This document shows, piece after piece, positions 1 to 11,609 of a DNA stretch of 64,000 bases. The position numbers and the translations under genes were made by a program. The stretch covers positions 7,502,001 to 7,566,000 of the forward strand of contig OX485804.1 in assembly GCA_950295325.1 (NCBI GenBank), in the 5' to 3' direction. The DNA is from Polytrichum commune (Eukaryota; Streptophyta; Polytrichopsida; Polytrichales; Polytrichaceae). Below the pieces are notes generated by a model, which was not told where the DNA came from, ran no database searches, and saw only the letters and a program-made list of their open reading frames with translations. Position 1 is the first letter of the stretch. The number at the start of each line of letters is the position of its first letter.

Positions 1-118
1 CACTAATGATGAAGTTGTTGATCATAAGTGTAACCTAGCATACTCCTGAAAGTAGGATAAGTGACACTATTACGCATGTGACACGAAATACCATAAATGA
101 TGTAAGCTTAGTCTAGTT
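1..118 (+). repeat. Dispersed repeat family G, partial copy
   Basis: The first ~118 bases closely match 6866-6985: both carry a 'gaagttgttg' block, then 'gtgtaacctaacata', 'aggataagtaacac', and 'acgcatgtgacac..aaatacca'. A shorter match lies at 56050-56125 and an inverted one near 29130-29185. It is non-coding and cut by the window edge, so its true ends are unknown. Confidence 0.6.
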
Positions 119-3100
119 AAGCTTCAATCCTACTCTCATGGACGGTTAGGAAGAGAGCTAGAAAATGAGGTTGATAAGTTCAAGTGCAACCTCAAATTTC
201 TAGTCGATCTCAACACAAGTCAATCTAACTACGAAGCGACCGGGGCCTAATGAGGAGGATAATTGAGACTGCTCCTCAAACTCCTGAAATGTGCATTAAA
301 ATCTCATAATTTTTTAAGGTGGTTCATAAATTATTTTACGTTTGGTGTATCATACTATTTGTGGAAATCCATTGAGCTTATAGCCGACCTAGAAATCGGT
401 GAACAAAATACCCAACATAATGGCGATGTTCATGGAAAATGATCGACTTTCAATCTTCAAATAGTGTTTTCTTTTCAAAGAATGTTTTTAGCCAACACTT
501 TTCTCTATTCACCCAACATATTAAATATGGTGAGAAGTTAGTTAACTATTTATTCACCAAGCATTAAGTTAAGCGATTCATAAATAATGGTAGATTATAT
601 CATTTTGTTTCAACTTTGGTATTTGTTTCGCCAAGATGATCATGTACGCAAGCTAAAAGATAATTACAAAAGAAAACAAAATGATTTAATCGACAATTTT
701 TTTTCCAATTTTAATATCACATATTGTTCACACTCTATCCAAGTGATCATGTTCCTTTATGCATATAAGAACATGTCATCAACCTTCATAAGATGAACAT
801 ATCTGTAAATTACCCACGCAAGTTAATTTGATATCCGATTTTTGAAGTGAAAAAAAAAACCCTTTGAATGTTTGTTTTGAAAATGCTTACACCAAGCTCA
901 TGACCTTATCCACAAGGTCCAATAGAATGGACACAATCTTTAAGTTTGTGTCAACAATGTTGCTTCATGACTGTTTCATACTTCAAGCTTGTAAACCTCA
1001 CCTTGCAACTTATCTTGAAAATGCATAAAACCTTAGAGAACATGAAGAGTAATTGTGTGTAAAGTTAACTCATGGCATGTTTACACCAAAGGCTTTAGGT
1101 CATGGCTCTTAAATGACCACGGTACCCTAATTTTTGGACAAGACCATAGAGAAATCCATGGACTAAAACCCCCAAAGTCTTCAGAGGGCACAAACCCTTG
1201 GTGTGAACCCAAATTCCTGCCGCAAATTATGTCATGCCTACCTTCAGGAGCTGCCCCGAAAAATTTCCCTACATTCCCGGCCAACATTATCCATACCTAT
1301 CATGTGGAATTCCATGTAGATTTATCATCTAGTGAAGATGTTGTGGGATGTGGTCAAACCTACCCCTCGTGTAAACCTGAAACAGGAGCCCGTGCCACTC
1401 TCAACCAATTAGAACTCGAAGATCCTCAAGAACCGTGACCTAATAGCTTTCGTGTAAAACGGGCCTCTATCTTCAAGCATGACATGTTTTACCTAGAATT
1501 CTGCTAGATTTTGACTTTTTCATTAGCAAATAGTTTCAAATAAGTCAAACCGAAAGTTGGGGGAGACTTTAACTTCCACGTCCTTTGACCCCATGAAACG
1601 TGCCCTCATGCAAAACACCACGTCTTTTAGGTGGGAAGCTCGGCTTCTTCTGCACACTTCGAGCGTCACAATGCTTTTGTCATTGTGGGGGATCCCAATG
1701 TGAGGTGTTTTATAAATTAGATTAAATTAAATCAAATTAAAATCAAATTCTTGTTGGGATGTTAGGAGCGGAGGATTGTTTAATTGAAAAATAAAATTAA
1801 AAAATCTCTTATCGATCTTTGGTTCTTTTAAACATGTGATAGCAAGTGGAGGAAGTGCCACTTGAGGGTCAACTTGAAGTGACATGTGGATAGTTGTTTA
1901 GAGCAAGAAGGGATTTCCGAGTATAGTATTTGTCAACCGCATAATTTAAGTCAAGTGGACCGTGAAGATACACACTTGAATGAAGAGATAAGTGTTTTAT
2001 TTGGAGAGTTGGCATGTCAACTTTGAAAAAGTCTATGTAAATTGTTGAACACATCCGAGTAAGTTCTCAAACCCAAAACTTATGGGTAGCAATGACATGG
2101 GGGTATGTAGGTGGAGAGATATGTATATGCAAAAATTAGTCCCTTATGTAGAGAGGTAGAGAAAATATACAAGAGTTTCATGGCCCCCCCAAAAAAATAC
2201 CCTTTGCCATACGTATATGGTAGAAGTATTACTTTTTTTGTCGAACAACTCATCAAAGTCTTTATATCACTCGGATGCAATTTAAAAGTGCATGATTTTA
2301 TGCAGTGAGTCGTAGACACTAATGCGATTACACGGTCCTAGTCAACCATCTTCAGAACAGTTGAGGCCCATGCCACACGAGAGCCAGAGGAAGTTCCTCT
2401 AACATGGCACTTTGCTTTTGAAAAGTCTCCTTTTCCTTGTTTTTCTCCTTATACTGTGGAATTCCAAGCACTAGTGCCTGGTAGTATTGAACTACATTTA
2501 TTGTGCCATGTCACTCTACTTTATTGCCAAGTAGATCCTGAAGCAATATCCAAAGAAAAATCGATAGCTAAAAAGTCATTGTTGCCACTCCCCATACTTC
2601 CTCGCATGTGGCAACCACTTGCTCATTTGAACCAATGCTATTCATCCAACTCACTGTCGTTCATGCAAGTTTCCTCCCGTGTGGTTTGGGCCTGAGATCA
2701 TCTTTCTCCTCTAACCCCAAACCCAATGGCCCACCTCCTTAACTGACATTTAAGAATATTGGACTAAGTCCCTGACGTATGCACCTGACGAAACCACACC
2801 GCATCACAGCCAAAGAGGTTACTACGAGTAGGACAAAAACTCCTTACCAACAGGAATTGGTTTCGAAAAGAGATGAACTTTCCCTATGAAGAGAGACTCC
2901 TCCTCCTACTGTCAAAGCAGCAGTGTCTGGCCCTAATACGGACACGTTAGTATTACGAGAAGATGCTCATGTGCACCCAACATGTGAGGGTAAAACGGGC
3001 GCGTCATATCAAGTAGGGGGTCGTTGGTGGACCTTATGTGTCCTTGCGGCATAGGCCACATTCATTACACGGTTCACCCTCGGCCCTACATTTGAACACT

Positions 3101-3380
3101 TGTACCCCACTAGGCCCTTCACACAATTCCCTTCCCTTTGCTTCCCTTTGCTTGGCTTGGCTTTCCCTTCCTTTGCTCTGCCACCCCCTCATTACCGCAT
3201 GCAGGCTCGGCCTACTAACTTAACTTGCCCGTTTGTTTGTTTGTTAGTTTGTTTGTTTTCTTCTGTTGACCAAAACTCGGCCGCCTGCCAGGCCCCCCCC
3301 CCCCCCCTCATTTCTTACTAACTTTACGTGGACCTTTCACAAAAAAAATTATATGAAAAAAATTAAATAAGAATCCTCAA
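119..3380. other. Intergenic, no gene recognised
   Basis: AT-rich DNA with only short open frames and no recognisable protein. An open frame at 1055-1438 starts at GTG and matches no family I know. Part of it ('ccatgtagatttatcatc' near 1310) resembles internal sequence of family D elements at 25.3, 32.9 and 52.9 kb, so it is probably repeat-derived. A run of C lies at about 3293-3307. Confidence 0.5.
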
Positions 3381-3384
3381 CGTC

Positions 3385-3600
3385 GTAATGGTGTCTGGGG
3401 AGGATTTTGGGCATAATCGGTCAAAATTCAAGTGTTTCCAAGTCTAGCCGGTTACATGTTGTGGTCCTTCGGGTTTTCTTTGATTAGGTTGGGGTATGTT
3501 TCATAGATTCTTTTGAAATGATGGGTAATTTTTTTGAAGTCTTGAACTTAGACCGGTTCATTTGTTATCATTTAGATTTACACATTGCTGTAACGTGTTT
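3385..3600 (+). repeat. Family A MITE-like repeat
   Basis: Begins near 'ggtgtctggggaggat' and runs through 'gggcataatcggtcaaaat', 'ccggttacatgttgtgg', and 'atgggtaattttt'. The same order of blocks occurs at 3913-4117, 22050-22270, 53365-54235 (interrupted), and inverted at 52425-52582 and 57669-57900. No protein is encoded. Confidence 0.65.
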
Positions 3601-3627
3601 ATTGAGAGTATAAGTTTTTATCCAAAT

Positions 3628-3800
3628 AGCATAAGTACACTGAAAAGGATAAATAGTGTTTGATTGTGTTTGATGTTGTTACCACCCTACCTTGCTCAAC
3701 ACTAATTTTCAATTCCTTGACAATTAGTGTTAGACATGAATGTGTCGATGCCTTCCCTAATACCACATCCCTTATTGTGAAGCATGGATTTCATTGGACT
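3628..3800 (+). repeat. Family C repeat
   Basis: The block 'gttgttaccaccctacctt', then 'caattccttgacaattag' and 'gtgaagcatggatttcat', recurs at 42860-43195 and inverted at 26330-26470. The ends carry a palindrome-like 'aaggata..tagtgtt' motif, also seen at the far end of the 43-kb copy. It looks like a small non-autonomous DNA element. Confidence 0.6.
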
Positions 3801-3901
3801 TGTGATTTTAGGGCTCGATTTCTTGCTAGGCTCCCTGGTCATATCTTACTAATATGTAGACCTCCCACAATTTTTTTAAAAATAAAAATAAATCCCTAAA
3901 T

Positions 3902-4128
3902 GTCGTAACAATGTTCGAGGAGGATTATGGGCATAATCAGTCAAAATCCGAGTGTTTCCAAGTGCAACCGGTTTACATGTTGTGGTCTTTTGGTTTTTCT
4001 TTAATTAGGTCGAGATATATTCCATAGATTCCTCTAAAACGATGGGTAATTTTCCTGAAGTCTCAAACTCCAATCGGTTTCATCTGTAACTACCGGTCGG
4101 TTCTCCCCGTTCATTGCGTCGTAACAAT
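3902..4128 (+). mobile_element. Family A MITE with flanking direct repeat
   Basis: A ~205-bp family A copy (3913-4117) is bracketed by GTCGTAACAAT at 3902-3912 and again at 4118-4128, which looks like a target-site duplication. A related flank also precedes the 3.39-kb copy, so this block and the previous one may instead be a tandem duplication of a larger unit. Confidence 0.5.
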
Positions 4129-4129
4129 C

Positions 4130-6860
4130 ATAGGAAGAAAAGAAAGAAAGAAATAGAAAAAGAAAACACAAAAAATAGGGCCACACAATCCACCACTGCA
4201 TTGTTTTGTCTAATTAATGTTGTTGTTGATCATTCGGTGTTACACATTGCTATAACATCTTACCGAGCGTATCAATCTTTTTTTTAACCCAAATTACACA
4301 AGAAGTTAGCTATGCACACCACCGGAGAATGTGGTATAACTTAGACGGTAGAAAACGATAACGTCGACAAAAGGGTCATGGCAACACGTAACTCCGAATG
4401 GCAACCCACACTAATTAGGGGAAACGGTGTAGCTTTAAGCACGCCTATGACCAACTATACTATGGTGGTAGGGTGCTTGAAGTTTTGCAGGCTTTGATGA
4501 TGGTGTTTTTGATCAATCAGTTTTTAAGTTATCAAGTGGCTCCCAAATTGCAGTGAATGAATGGTGACGACTGACAAAGCACTTCGTAAAAAGTTTCATA
4601 TCGAAAGCACTCCCGTTTTCATGATGCTTGTGCGTGTTCTTCGCTTCCTCTTCTTCTCGATCAAGCCACTATGGTTTGAGTGGTGGTGTGGTGTGGTGTG
4701 GTGTGGTAGAGTGAGGATCCAAAGAACAAACACCATAAAGACACATGTTGGAAAGAGATTGGAGGTCCCAACTTTCTTAACCTACTCTGCACTCGATGGT
4801 GAACATCATTGGGAGGACCTATGTGCACTAAATCGAATACGGGGAAGTCTAATTGTTCAAGTTTTATTTTGTTTTGCTGTTGTTGTTGTTGATGTTTCAT
4901 TGTAAATTTGTTAATGCAACATGAGTTTCTGTTGTGTGGATCTGATATGCGAGAAGTTCGAGAACGTGAAGAAAGAACTAAATAACATCCACGTAACCTT
5001 GCCCATAGCTTCTTTATTACACGATGCATGTAACGTAGAGTAGCGAAATATGGTGTTGAATGAAAACACTATGGGAACCGCGGTTCCTTGCCGCTTGTTC
5101 TTGCTCCAACGGTTGGTTTTATGATCTACTATAATAGTAGAATTCCACTCCATATTCATAGATCCAAACATGTGTATTGGAAATGAACCGGTGGTAAGTT
5201 CCCACAATTCATGTAGTGGATGATGTCAAAGAAGTTGTTAACTATTACAATTTGTAGAATGATTTGTGTTTCGGCTCTTGTTATGAACAATTGTTCTTGA
5301 GAATTTGTTAAATGGCAATCCACGTTACTTGAGTTGCATAAAATAAAATAAAATAAAAACAACGTCTGGGTTTCTTTGACCCTGACGTGAATGGGAGCCC
5401 GTTCCTCTTTACCATGATCATGTTTGATCAAGCGTTACCATTAGGGTACTTCCTCCCTCTCATGAGGTGGGCTCCTTTAGTTCTTGAGTTGCATTCCAAT
5501 TTCGTGTGGAGGTTTTAACCTAGTAATCTATATCTTCTAGTAACCAAGAAGCACCTTACAATAATCACATGGAAGTCCATGATACATTGTTCATATCATA
5601 AGGTACGTGGGCCTTATGTGGTCCCTCCTCGGAATTGCAACCTATGTTTATGTAGGGTTTGAAAGTTTGAACATATTTTACCTACGATTAGTTTATGGCA
5701 AGGCTCGTTGTTGAGAAGATGCCAAAAAGACGTGTGTTACGGTATGATTTGAGTATGTGCTCAAAATATAAATACCTAATTGTCATAGTCAAACGTAATT
5801 GCGAGGCCAAATATGATCAATTAAGGAAAAATTTAAACTTCACTTTGAGTTCTTATGAGTTTTGCAACTCAACTCCAACTATGGAACTCGAGTCTTCAAA
5901 ACAATGCCCAATTATTTGATCCAATCACCGAAAGTGTGTGTGGAGTTGGAATTGTCTTTTCAAGTGCGGACAACATTGAAATTTTGCATATTTCTAAAGT
6001 TGGGTGACAATTTGAATGTTAATAATTTTCATCCATCATCCATGATAGCATAACATAATATATACACGTGTAGGGTCGAGGTGGGCACATAGGGGTCAAC
6101 CATTAAAGCATTTGAGAGGATATGTATGAGTCTCTCCAAGCACAAAAAACATGTGTTTTAGCTAGGTGCTTTCATTTTTTGTTAGTTATGTCACAAGCAA
6201 CCCAATTCTAAAATCAACTAATTCTTTAAGTGCACTCTTTGAATGGTACAACATCTTGATGTTCTTGAAGATTTAAGTTCAAATACAGAGCTTGGGTGCC
6301 ATTGGATGCAAATACATGTGTTGTATTTTGATCATCAATGTCGAGTACAAGTATAATCTTATTTTGTCAATGTATTGTATATAACAAATATTCATACCCA
6401 TAAATATGTAAAATATTACTTCTAAACATGGTGAGGCATGTAAAAATTATGCGAATGAATGTATATTGAGACCCCACGTCCTTTTAGGGTTAACTCATGT
6501 GGATACTCTCTGAATACCACCATGGTCAACAAACAAAAAAGAAGAAGTGATATTGTGGCCACACAATCTACACTCTTTCTTTATAATATACAGTGTGTGC
6601 AATCGTTATTTTGAACTTTTGTTGATAATTTAGTTACCTTGATTTGATGTCGTGCACATTATAGTAGAACAATACAAGTTTCTACAACATAAAGAAGTTG
6701 GTATGATGTGCAAGATATTGCACTCCGCAGGTTAAAGTGAGCTTCAACTTACACTACATCATTTCATGCGGAGATGTAACATAGGCATGCACCTCGTATA
6801 CACTATTGAACACAATCATGTCAAAATATCAGTAAATGCACTTGAACGCCAAATGTCATG
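4130..6860. other. Intergenic, no gene recognised
   Basis: Short overlapping frames on both strands only. A GTGTG-type pentamer repeat lies at about 4683-4707, next to sequence resembling the start of family E ('ccaaagaacaaacacc', 'agacacatgttggaaagagattgga'), so 4650-4780 may be a degraded family E end. Confidence 0.45.
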
Positions 6861-6865
6861 AGATG

Positions 6866-6985
6866 ACACTAATGGTGAAGTTGTTGGTAATTAGTGTAAC
6901 CTAACATATTCTTCAAAAGAGGATAAGTAACACTTTTACGCATGTGACACTAAATACCATGAACGGTGTAGTCCACCTTAATTTT
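6866..6985 (+). repeat. Dispersed repeat family G
   Basis: About 120 bp matching the first bases of the window, including the same 'gtgtaacctaacat', 'taagtaacactttta' and 'cgcatgtgacact' order. Non-coding. Confidence 0.6.
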
Positions 6986-6989
6986 ATGG

Positions 6990-9945
6990 CACTTTATCTA
7001 ATTACCCACAACAAAAAGAAGAAATCGGACTGTAGGTTGCTAATTTTATCACCAAAAACTAGGTATATCTTATACTTCTCATCCAATGTGCTATAATAAT
7101 ACGGTGCTTGCATTTTTAAGCAGCCTTTAGTATCGGTTTGATCAATCACATGATCAAGTAGCTTCAAATCGCAATAAATGTGATAACTGACATGAAAGTT
7201 TCATTGTCCCATTTTTAGTTCCACACACCAATGAATGGGCCACTAGTTACAGATGAACCGGCTCGTTTTCCCAAATTACGAGTTCAAAATCTAAATTCTA
7301 GGCAATGAATCAAACCATGTTTTGGAACATTTGTAATTTGAAGTAAACATACAAGAAATAATTGAAGCATTTCAATAATAATAAAAAACCAATGCTTTAT
7401 AATAAGGATAGCAATTGAGTTGGCTCAAATTTCTCTTTGTTCATTGACGCACATTATGAGTCTTTTTTTGTGGTTTTATGAGTATTTGCATGTTGGCTAC
7501 TCGATGCACAATCAAGAATGTCATTTGAATTTTTTGATTGTTTTATCCAAATTCAAAGTTGTTAGTAGGATGTAATTATGTCCAATTTAAACTGTCAAAA
7601 GAAAAGACAATAGGTTGTAATTTTAGGTCACAAGGGAGGATCTATCATGGTTGATGTGTTGGCGATGACATATGTTGCGAAATTGATATTTAATGAAAAG
7701 TTTGACATTGACCCGCCCAAACCATGTTGCTTCGTTGCTTTTTTTCTGAACTTTTTTTCTTTTCTAGTTTCTATTTTGAAGGGGGAAAAATCACCTTAAT
7801 AATCTTGATGAATTCTGGCCGCATGAACAAAAAAAAACCATCGATGCACACATGCAACCTATATGACATAAAGTCGTACAAATAGCATAAGATATTGTCT
7901 TGTATGACACAACATTTATAATTTTTTGAATTGATTAGCCACATGTCATACTCACATTGGTCGAAACCTCCAACATCAAAGGACTTCATATAACTAGAAA
8001 CACTTTCTTTGCAAAGAGACTCGTGAACATGATAGGGCCAACGGACACATATCCACATCGGTGATAATACCAATGCTAAAGATTGTTTCCTTGTTTGGTT
8101 TTTGTATATCTCGGATGCCCTATGGTAGAGGCATTTGTTTTTGACACTTTAAGCAAGTGAGCATGTATGCAAATTATACATTACCATGATATTGATTTTT
8201 ATGAAAAAGACAAATACTCAAGGAATCCACACCCACAGAAAACTACAAAATTCTAACCCACATTGAACATCTTATGAAATATTTATGTTGAGAAGCATAA
8301 GGATTTGATGTAGTCACACAAGTGCCTCTAAAACCATCACCCTCAAAATTTATAAACGATGTCACAAATTGATTGGGTGATTTCACCTTGTAACAATTAT
8401 ATTTACTCATAATATGCGTTGACAATGGATGCATTTATAAGGAACACTACCCATAACAAGTTTAGATGCCTCGATCATAAATTCCTAACTTAATCTTTAC
8501 ATGCTCTAAACTTCAAACCCAACATTACTTCCACTTGAATGACGCCACACAACCCTTGACTTCGTCTTGTAAGGACGTGCAAAGTAAATTATTAGTGAAT
8601 GGATCACACACACACATGTCTATACAAACTATTCTCCCGATGGCCAATATACGAGTTCATTGTACGCAACATTTGCATGATCTAAATAAACTAAGAGAAA
8701 ATTCTTGTTTGTAGCAATTGTCCATAGCAATGACGTTTCCTTTACTTCTCCCACAAATTCCGTGAAACATATCAATTAATGTACATAGTTACTAAGTTTC
8801 TATTCTCCACTCAACACACAACTCCAAGAACATTCAAGTTGAAAAGTCTAATTGACACCTAAATTGATTTATTGTATTACCTTGAAACGTGGGAGCCGTG
8901 GAGGAAAAGTTGCAATAGATGGTTGTAATGAATAGGATATGTCTTAAAGCCAGAGTAAAAAGGTCAAGCTCTGCTTCCAAAACTTCACTCTACATTCCTC
9001 TCACTATGAATGTAAATGAAAATCAAATCAATGAAAACACCTAGCACATCCTAGCCTGCAAGTCACCAAATACAACAAACAAGTGTTCAACATGTGTATA
9101 TTAATATATGTCCTTTCCTTCACTGTGGGCTTGGAGTTTGTGACACCTCTGTAAAGTCATCCTTCACGGATTGTAAAAACAAGTCCCTATCGATTGAGGG
9201 CTGAATTGTTCCAATTGAAAACCATCAAACTAATTTAGGGATATTTAATGTATCACCAGAGTCAAGTTATCTAATTTGAGCATTTCCAAATCATAGAATA
9301 GTTCACCATGTTTTTCATGTTCCCAATGCGAGTTCACGCAAACACTACGAATCCCTAGCCATTAATGTGCTTAGAATCGGTCAAAATTTCATGCTCAAGT
9401 ACAACAATATTACAACCATCAACTTGCATGTTTATAAACTAAACAATTTCTAAGCACTTTTAAATGTTGGTAGTAGTATGAAAAGTTGGATGGATATATT
9501 TAGATAACTTCAAATAGATTATTACACATTCCTATCACAATATTTTGGAGTACAAGTTGTACTTACACGTGATATTAAGTATGCCCAAATTGTATTAGAG
9601 TGCATGTATTGAGCAACGATGACTGTACATGGGTTTCATATAGTATGAGTAAAATTCATATACCATGGATGAAGTGACTCTAGTAAACACATGTGCCGTG
9701 TAGGATGAGGGCCAATTTATTCCAATTAGACCTTGCTCAACTAATGTAAGGACTATGTTGCCAATTCTGAAATCAAAATAGTTAAACAAAGAATGTTACG
9801 TGGCATGAAATATTTTCATTGCATTTCCACCTACCCAATGGATGTGTTCACCAACACCCCTCAAAACTCTAACTCTTGGTGAAGTTTAATTTCACGTTCA
9901 TTTCACATACAAAATGTGTTTAACTGAGTGGGTAAAAATTTAGAA
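6990..9945. other. Intergenic, no gene recognised
   Basis: AT-rich DNA with no frame that resembles a known protein, no RNA gene, and no repeat family that I could match elsewhere in the window. Confidence 0.5.
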
Positions 9946-9948
9946 CGG

Positions 9949-10352
9949 TTCATTTAAAACAGATAGATAGAAAGATAGATAGAAACTCCGGTCCCTTTTT
10001 AGCAAGGGGCCGGCGTGAATAAAGTGTCCGTTCGTAATGCCAATGACCCGATGCCCACTGGACAAGGGGAGATTGGGACAATACTACTCTCCCCTTTCGA
10101 GGATGGACACTATAGTGACACACTATACTAGTTCCTAGCTAGCCACTAGTGCCTTGAAGATACCGGACATGATATCCCCCCAAAGGGCTTTGAGGTACCC
10201 ATACAACAAAGTCCAAGGACCCCCCACCATAGTTGGGTGGACTAAGGTGGTGAGCACCACGCCGGCATGGGGAATAGAACCCACAACCTCCTCATTGGGG
10301 GCCATGAGCCCTAACCACCAAGCCAAGGCCCGTGGTGCCTTCATTTAAAACA
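9949..10352 (-). mobile_element. tRNA-derived SINE with 13-bp TSD
   Basis: A 378-bp body (9962-10339) is flanked by the exact 13-bp direct repeat TTCATTTAAAACA at 9949-9961 and 10340-10352. Read on the minus strand it starts with a tRNA-like head. This has an A-box-like TGGCTTGGTGG about 12 nt in and a B-box-like GGTTCTATTCC near 10270-10280, the RNA polymerase III internal promoter layout. At the other end it finishes in a short (TATC)n-type tail (9962-9985). Head, tail and target-site duplication together are the signature of a SINE mobilised by a LINE reverse transcriptase. No LINE is visible in the window. It is GC-richer than its surroundings, which suggests a fairly recent insertion. 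The open frames across it on both strands are incidental. Confidence 0.85.
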
Positions 10353-10489
10353 TATTAAAGCTTCAAATGAAAGTATGCAACTCATGTACACATTTTAATG
10401 TGTACTATGTATAAAGGCAAATATTAGAGGACTTAAAAAGCTAACATGTAAGTTAGACATCATTTAATCAATTACATTTCCTATAAGGA

Positions 10490-10830
10490 CACCTATATTT
10501 GAGCAGTGTGTGGTTTGGTGTGGCTCCAAGAACATGTACCAAATAGACATTTGTTTGAAAAAGACCGGATCGTGTGTTCATAATATGGTAACCTTTCAAC
10601 ACCCATCAATCAACTTAATCGTGGTGCAGGGGGAGGGGGGATTGCATATGACCATTTGATGAGCATGAGAATCTTCACTTCCATAATGAATAAGATATTT
10701 ATATGAACTCCATAAGTTAGGAGAAAAGTGGCTACGGCCTTGACTTGGATTTGCTAACCATCTTGAACTAATCATGTGTTTCAGATCCTAGGAGAAGTAG
10801 GCTAGTCCTAAAGGAGGGAGAAAACAAAAT
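10490..10830 (+). repeat. Family E dispersed repeat
   Basis: Carries the E order: 'ggacacctatatttgagcag', 'gtgtggctccaagaac', a poly-G tract (about 10629-10641), 'gagcatgagaatcttcact', 'ataagatatttatatga', 'ggatttgctaaccatctt', 'tcctaggagaagt'. About ten copies in both orientations occur in the window. No coding capacity is seen. Confidence 0.7.
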
Positions 10831-11274
10831 TAACCAATTAGGTCTCTTCTACCTTAAGCATGTCATGTCATAGATAGTTGGAGAGGCTACTTAAAAATTC
10901 ATACCTCATGTGGCAACTTCAAAAAGCATTAAACCTCGCCACATAGCCGTGGATGAAAATGAGGGGCAAGTACCTTTAGTTCCACACGAAATGTCATGAC
11001 CTTACTTTATAAACGTAATGGGAAGTCCACCAAGATGTCCAACTCTAATAAACTCTCCTCATGCATGGCATCTCCATCTCCGTCCCCTTCAATGAGGAGT
11101 TGGTGCGACTCACATGCAAAGTCACGCGGAGGGATCAATTGATGTTCCAAGGTCACCTAACCTCGTCCCCTAAGTGTCGAAATATATGCGCGTCTTGTGT
11201 ATTTGGGTTACATGTTCTCGTATTTTTGAAGCTAAGGAAGATGGGTTTTAAATAGTTACTTGTTTTTTCTTCTT

Positions 11275-11605
11275 CCAACTAGCCCACTTCTCCTAGGATA
11301 TAGAATGTATGATTAGTATCACATGGCTAGCAAATTCAACTCGAAGTTGTAGCCGTACAATTGTCATATATATCTTTGGAGTTCATATGAATATCTTGTG
11401 CATTATCATTCTCATCCTCATGCTCATTAGATGGTCAAACATGTTTTTTTTAATTATGTTGACTATTGAGTTCAGAATGGTTATCGTAATTTGAGCACGT
11501 GATCTAATCTCTTATGAACACATGTCTTTGGGTATCTGTTCATTGCAACACACCAAGCAACATGCCAGTTGTATGTAGGTGTCCTAATAAGAAAATAATT
11601 AGATA
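11275..11605 (-). repeat. Family E dispersed repeat, inverted
   Basis: Reverse-oriented E copy: 'cccacttctcctaggatat', then 'tgctcattagatggtcaaac', 'aattatgttgactattgag', 'acatgtctttgggta' and 'taggtgtccta'. It lies about 0.4 kb from a plus-oriented copy, so the two could form a large hairpin. Confidence 0.7.
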
Positions 11606-11609
11606 AGGA

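Noticed and set aside
1055-1438. 127-codon frame as a real protein
   Set aside because: It starts at GTG, has no recognisable domain, and contains phrases shared with family D repeat interiors.
10135-10348. Opposed 64- and 69-codon frames at 10.1-10.35 kb
   Set aside because: Both fall within the SINE body and are fully explained by its GC-rich sequence.
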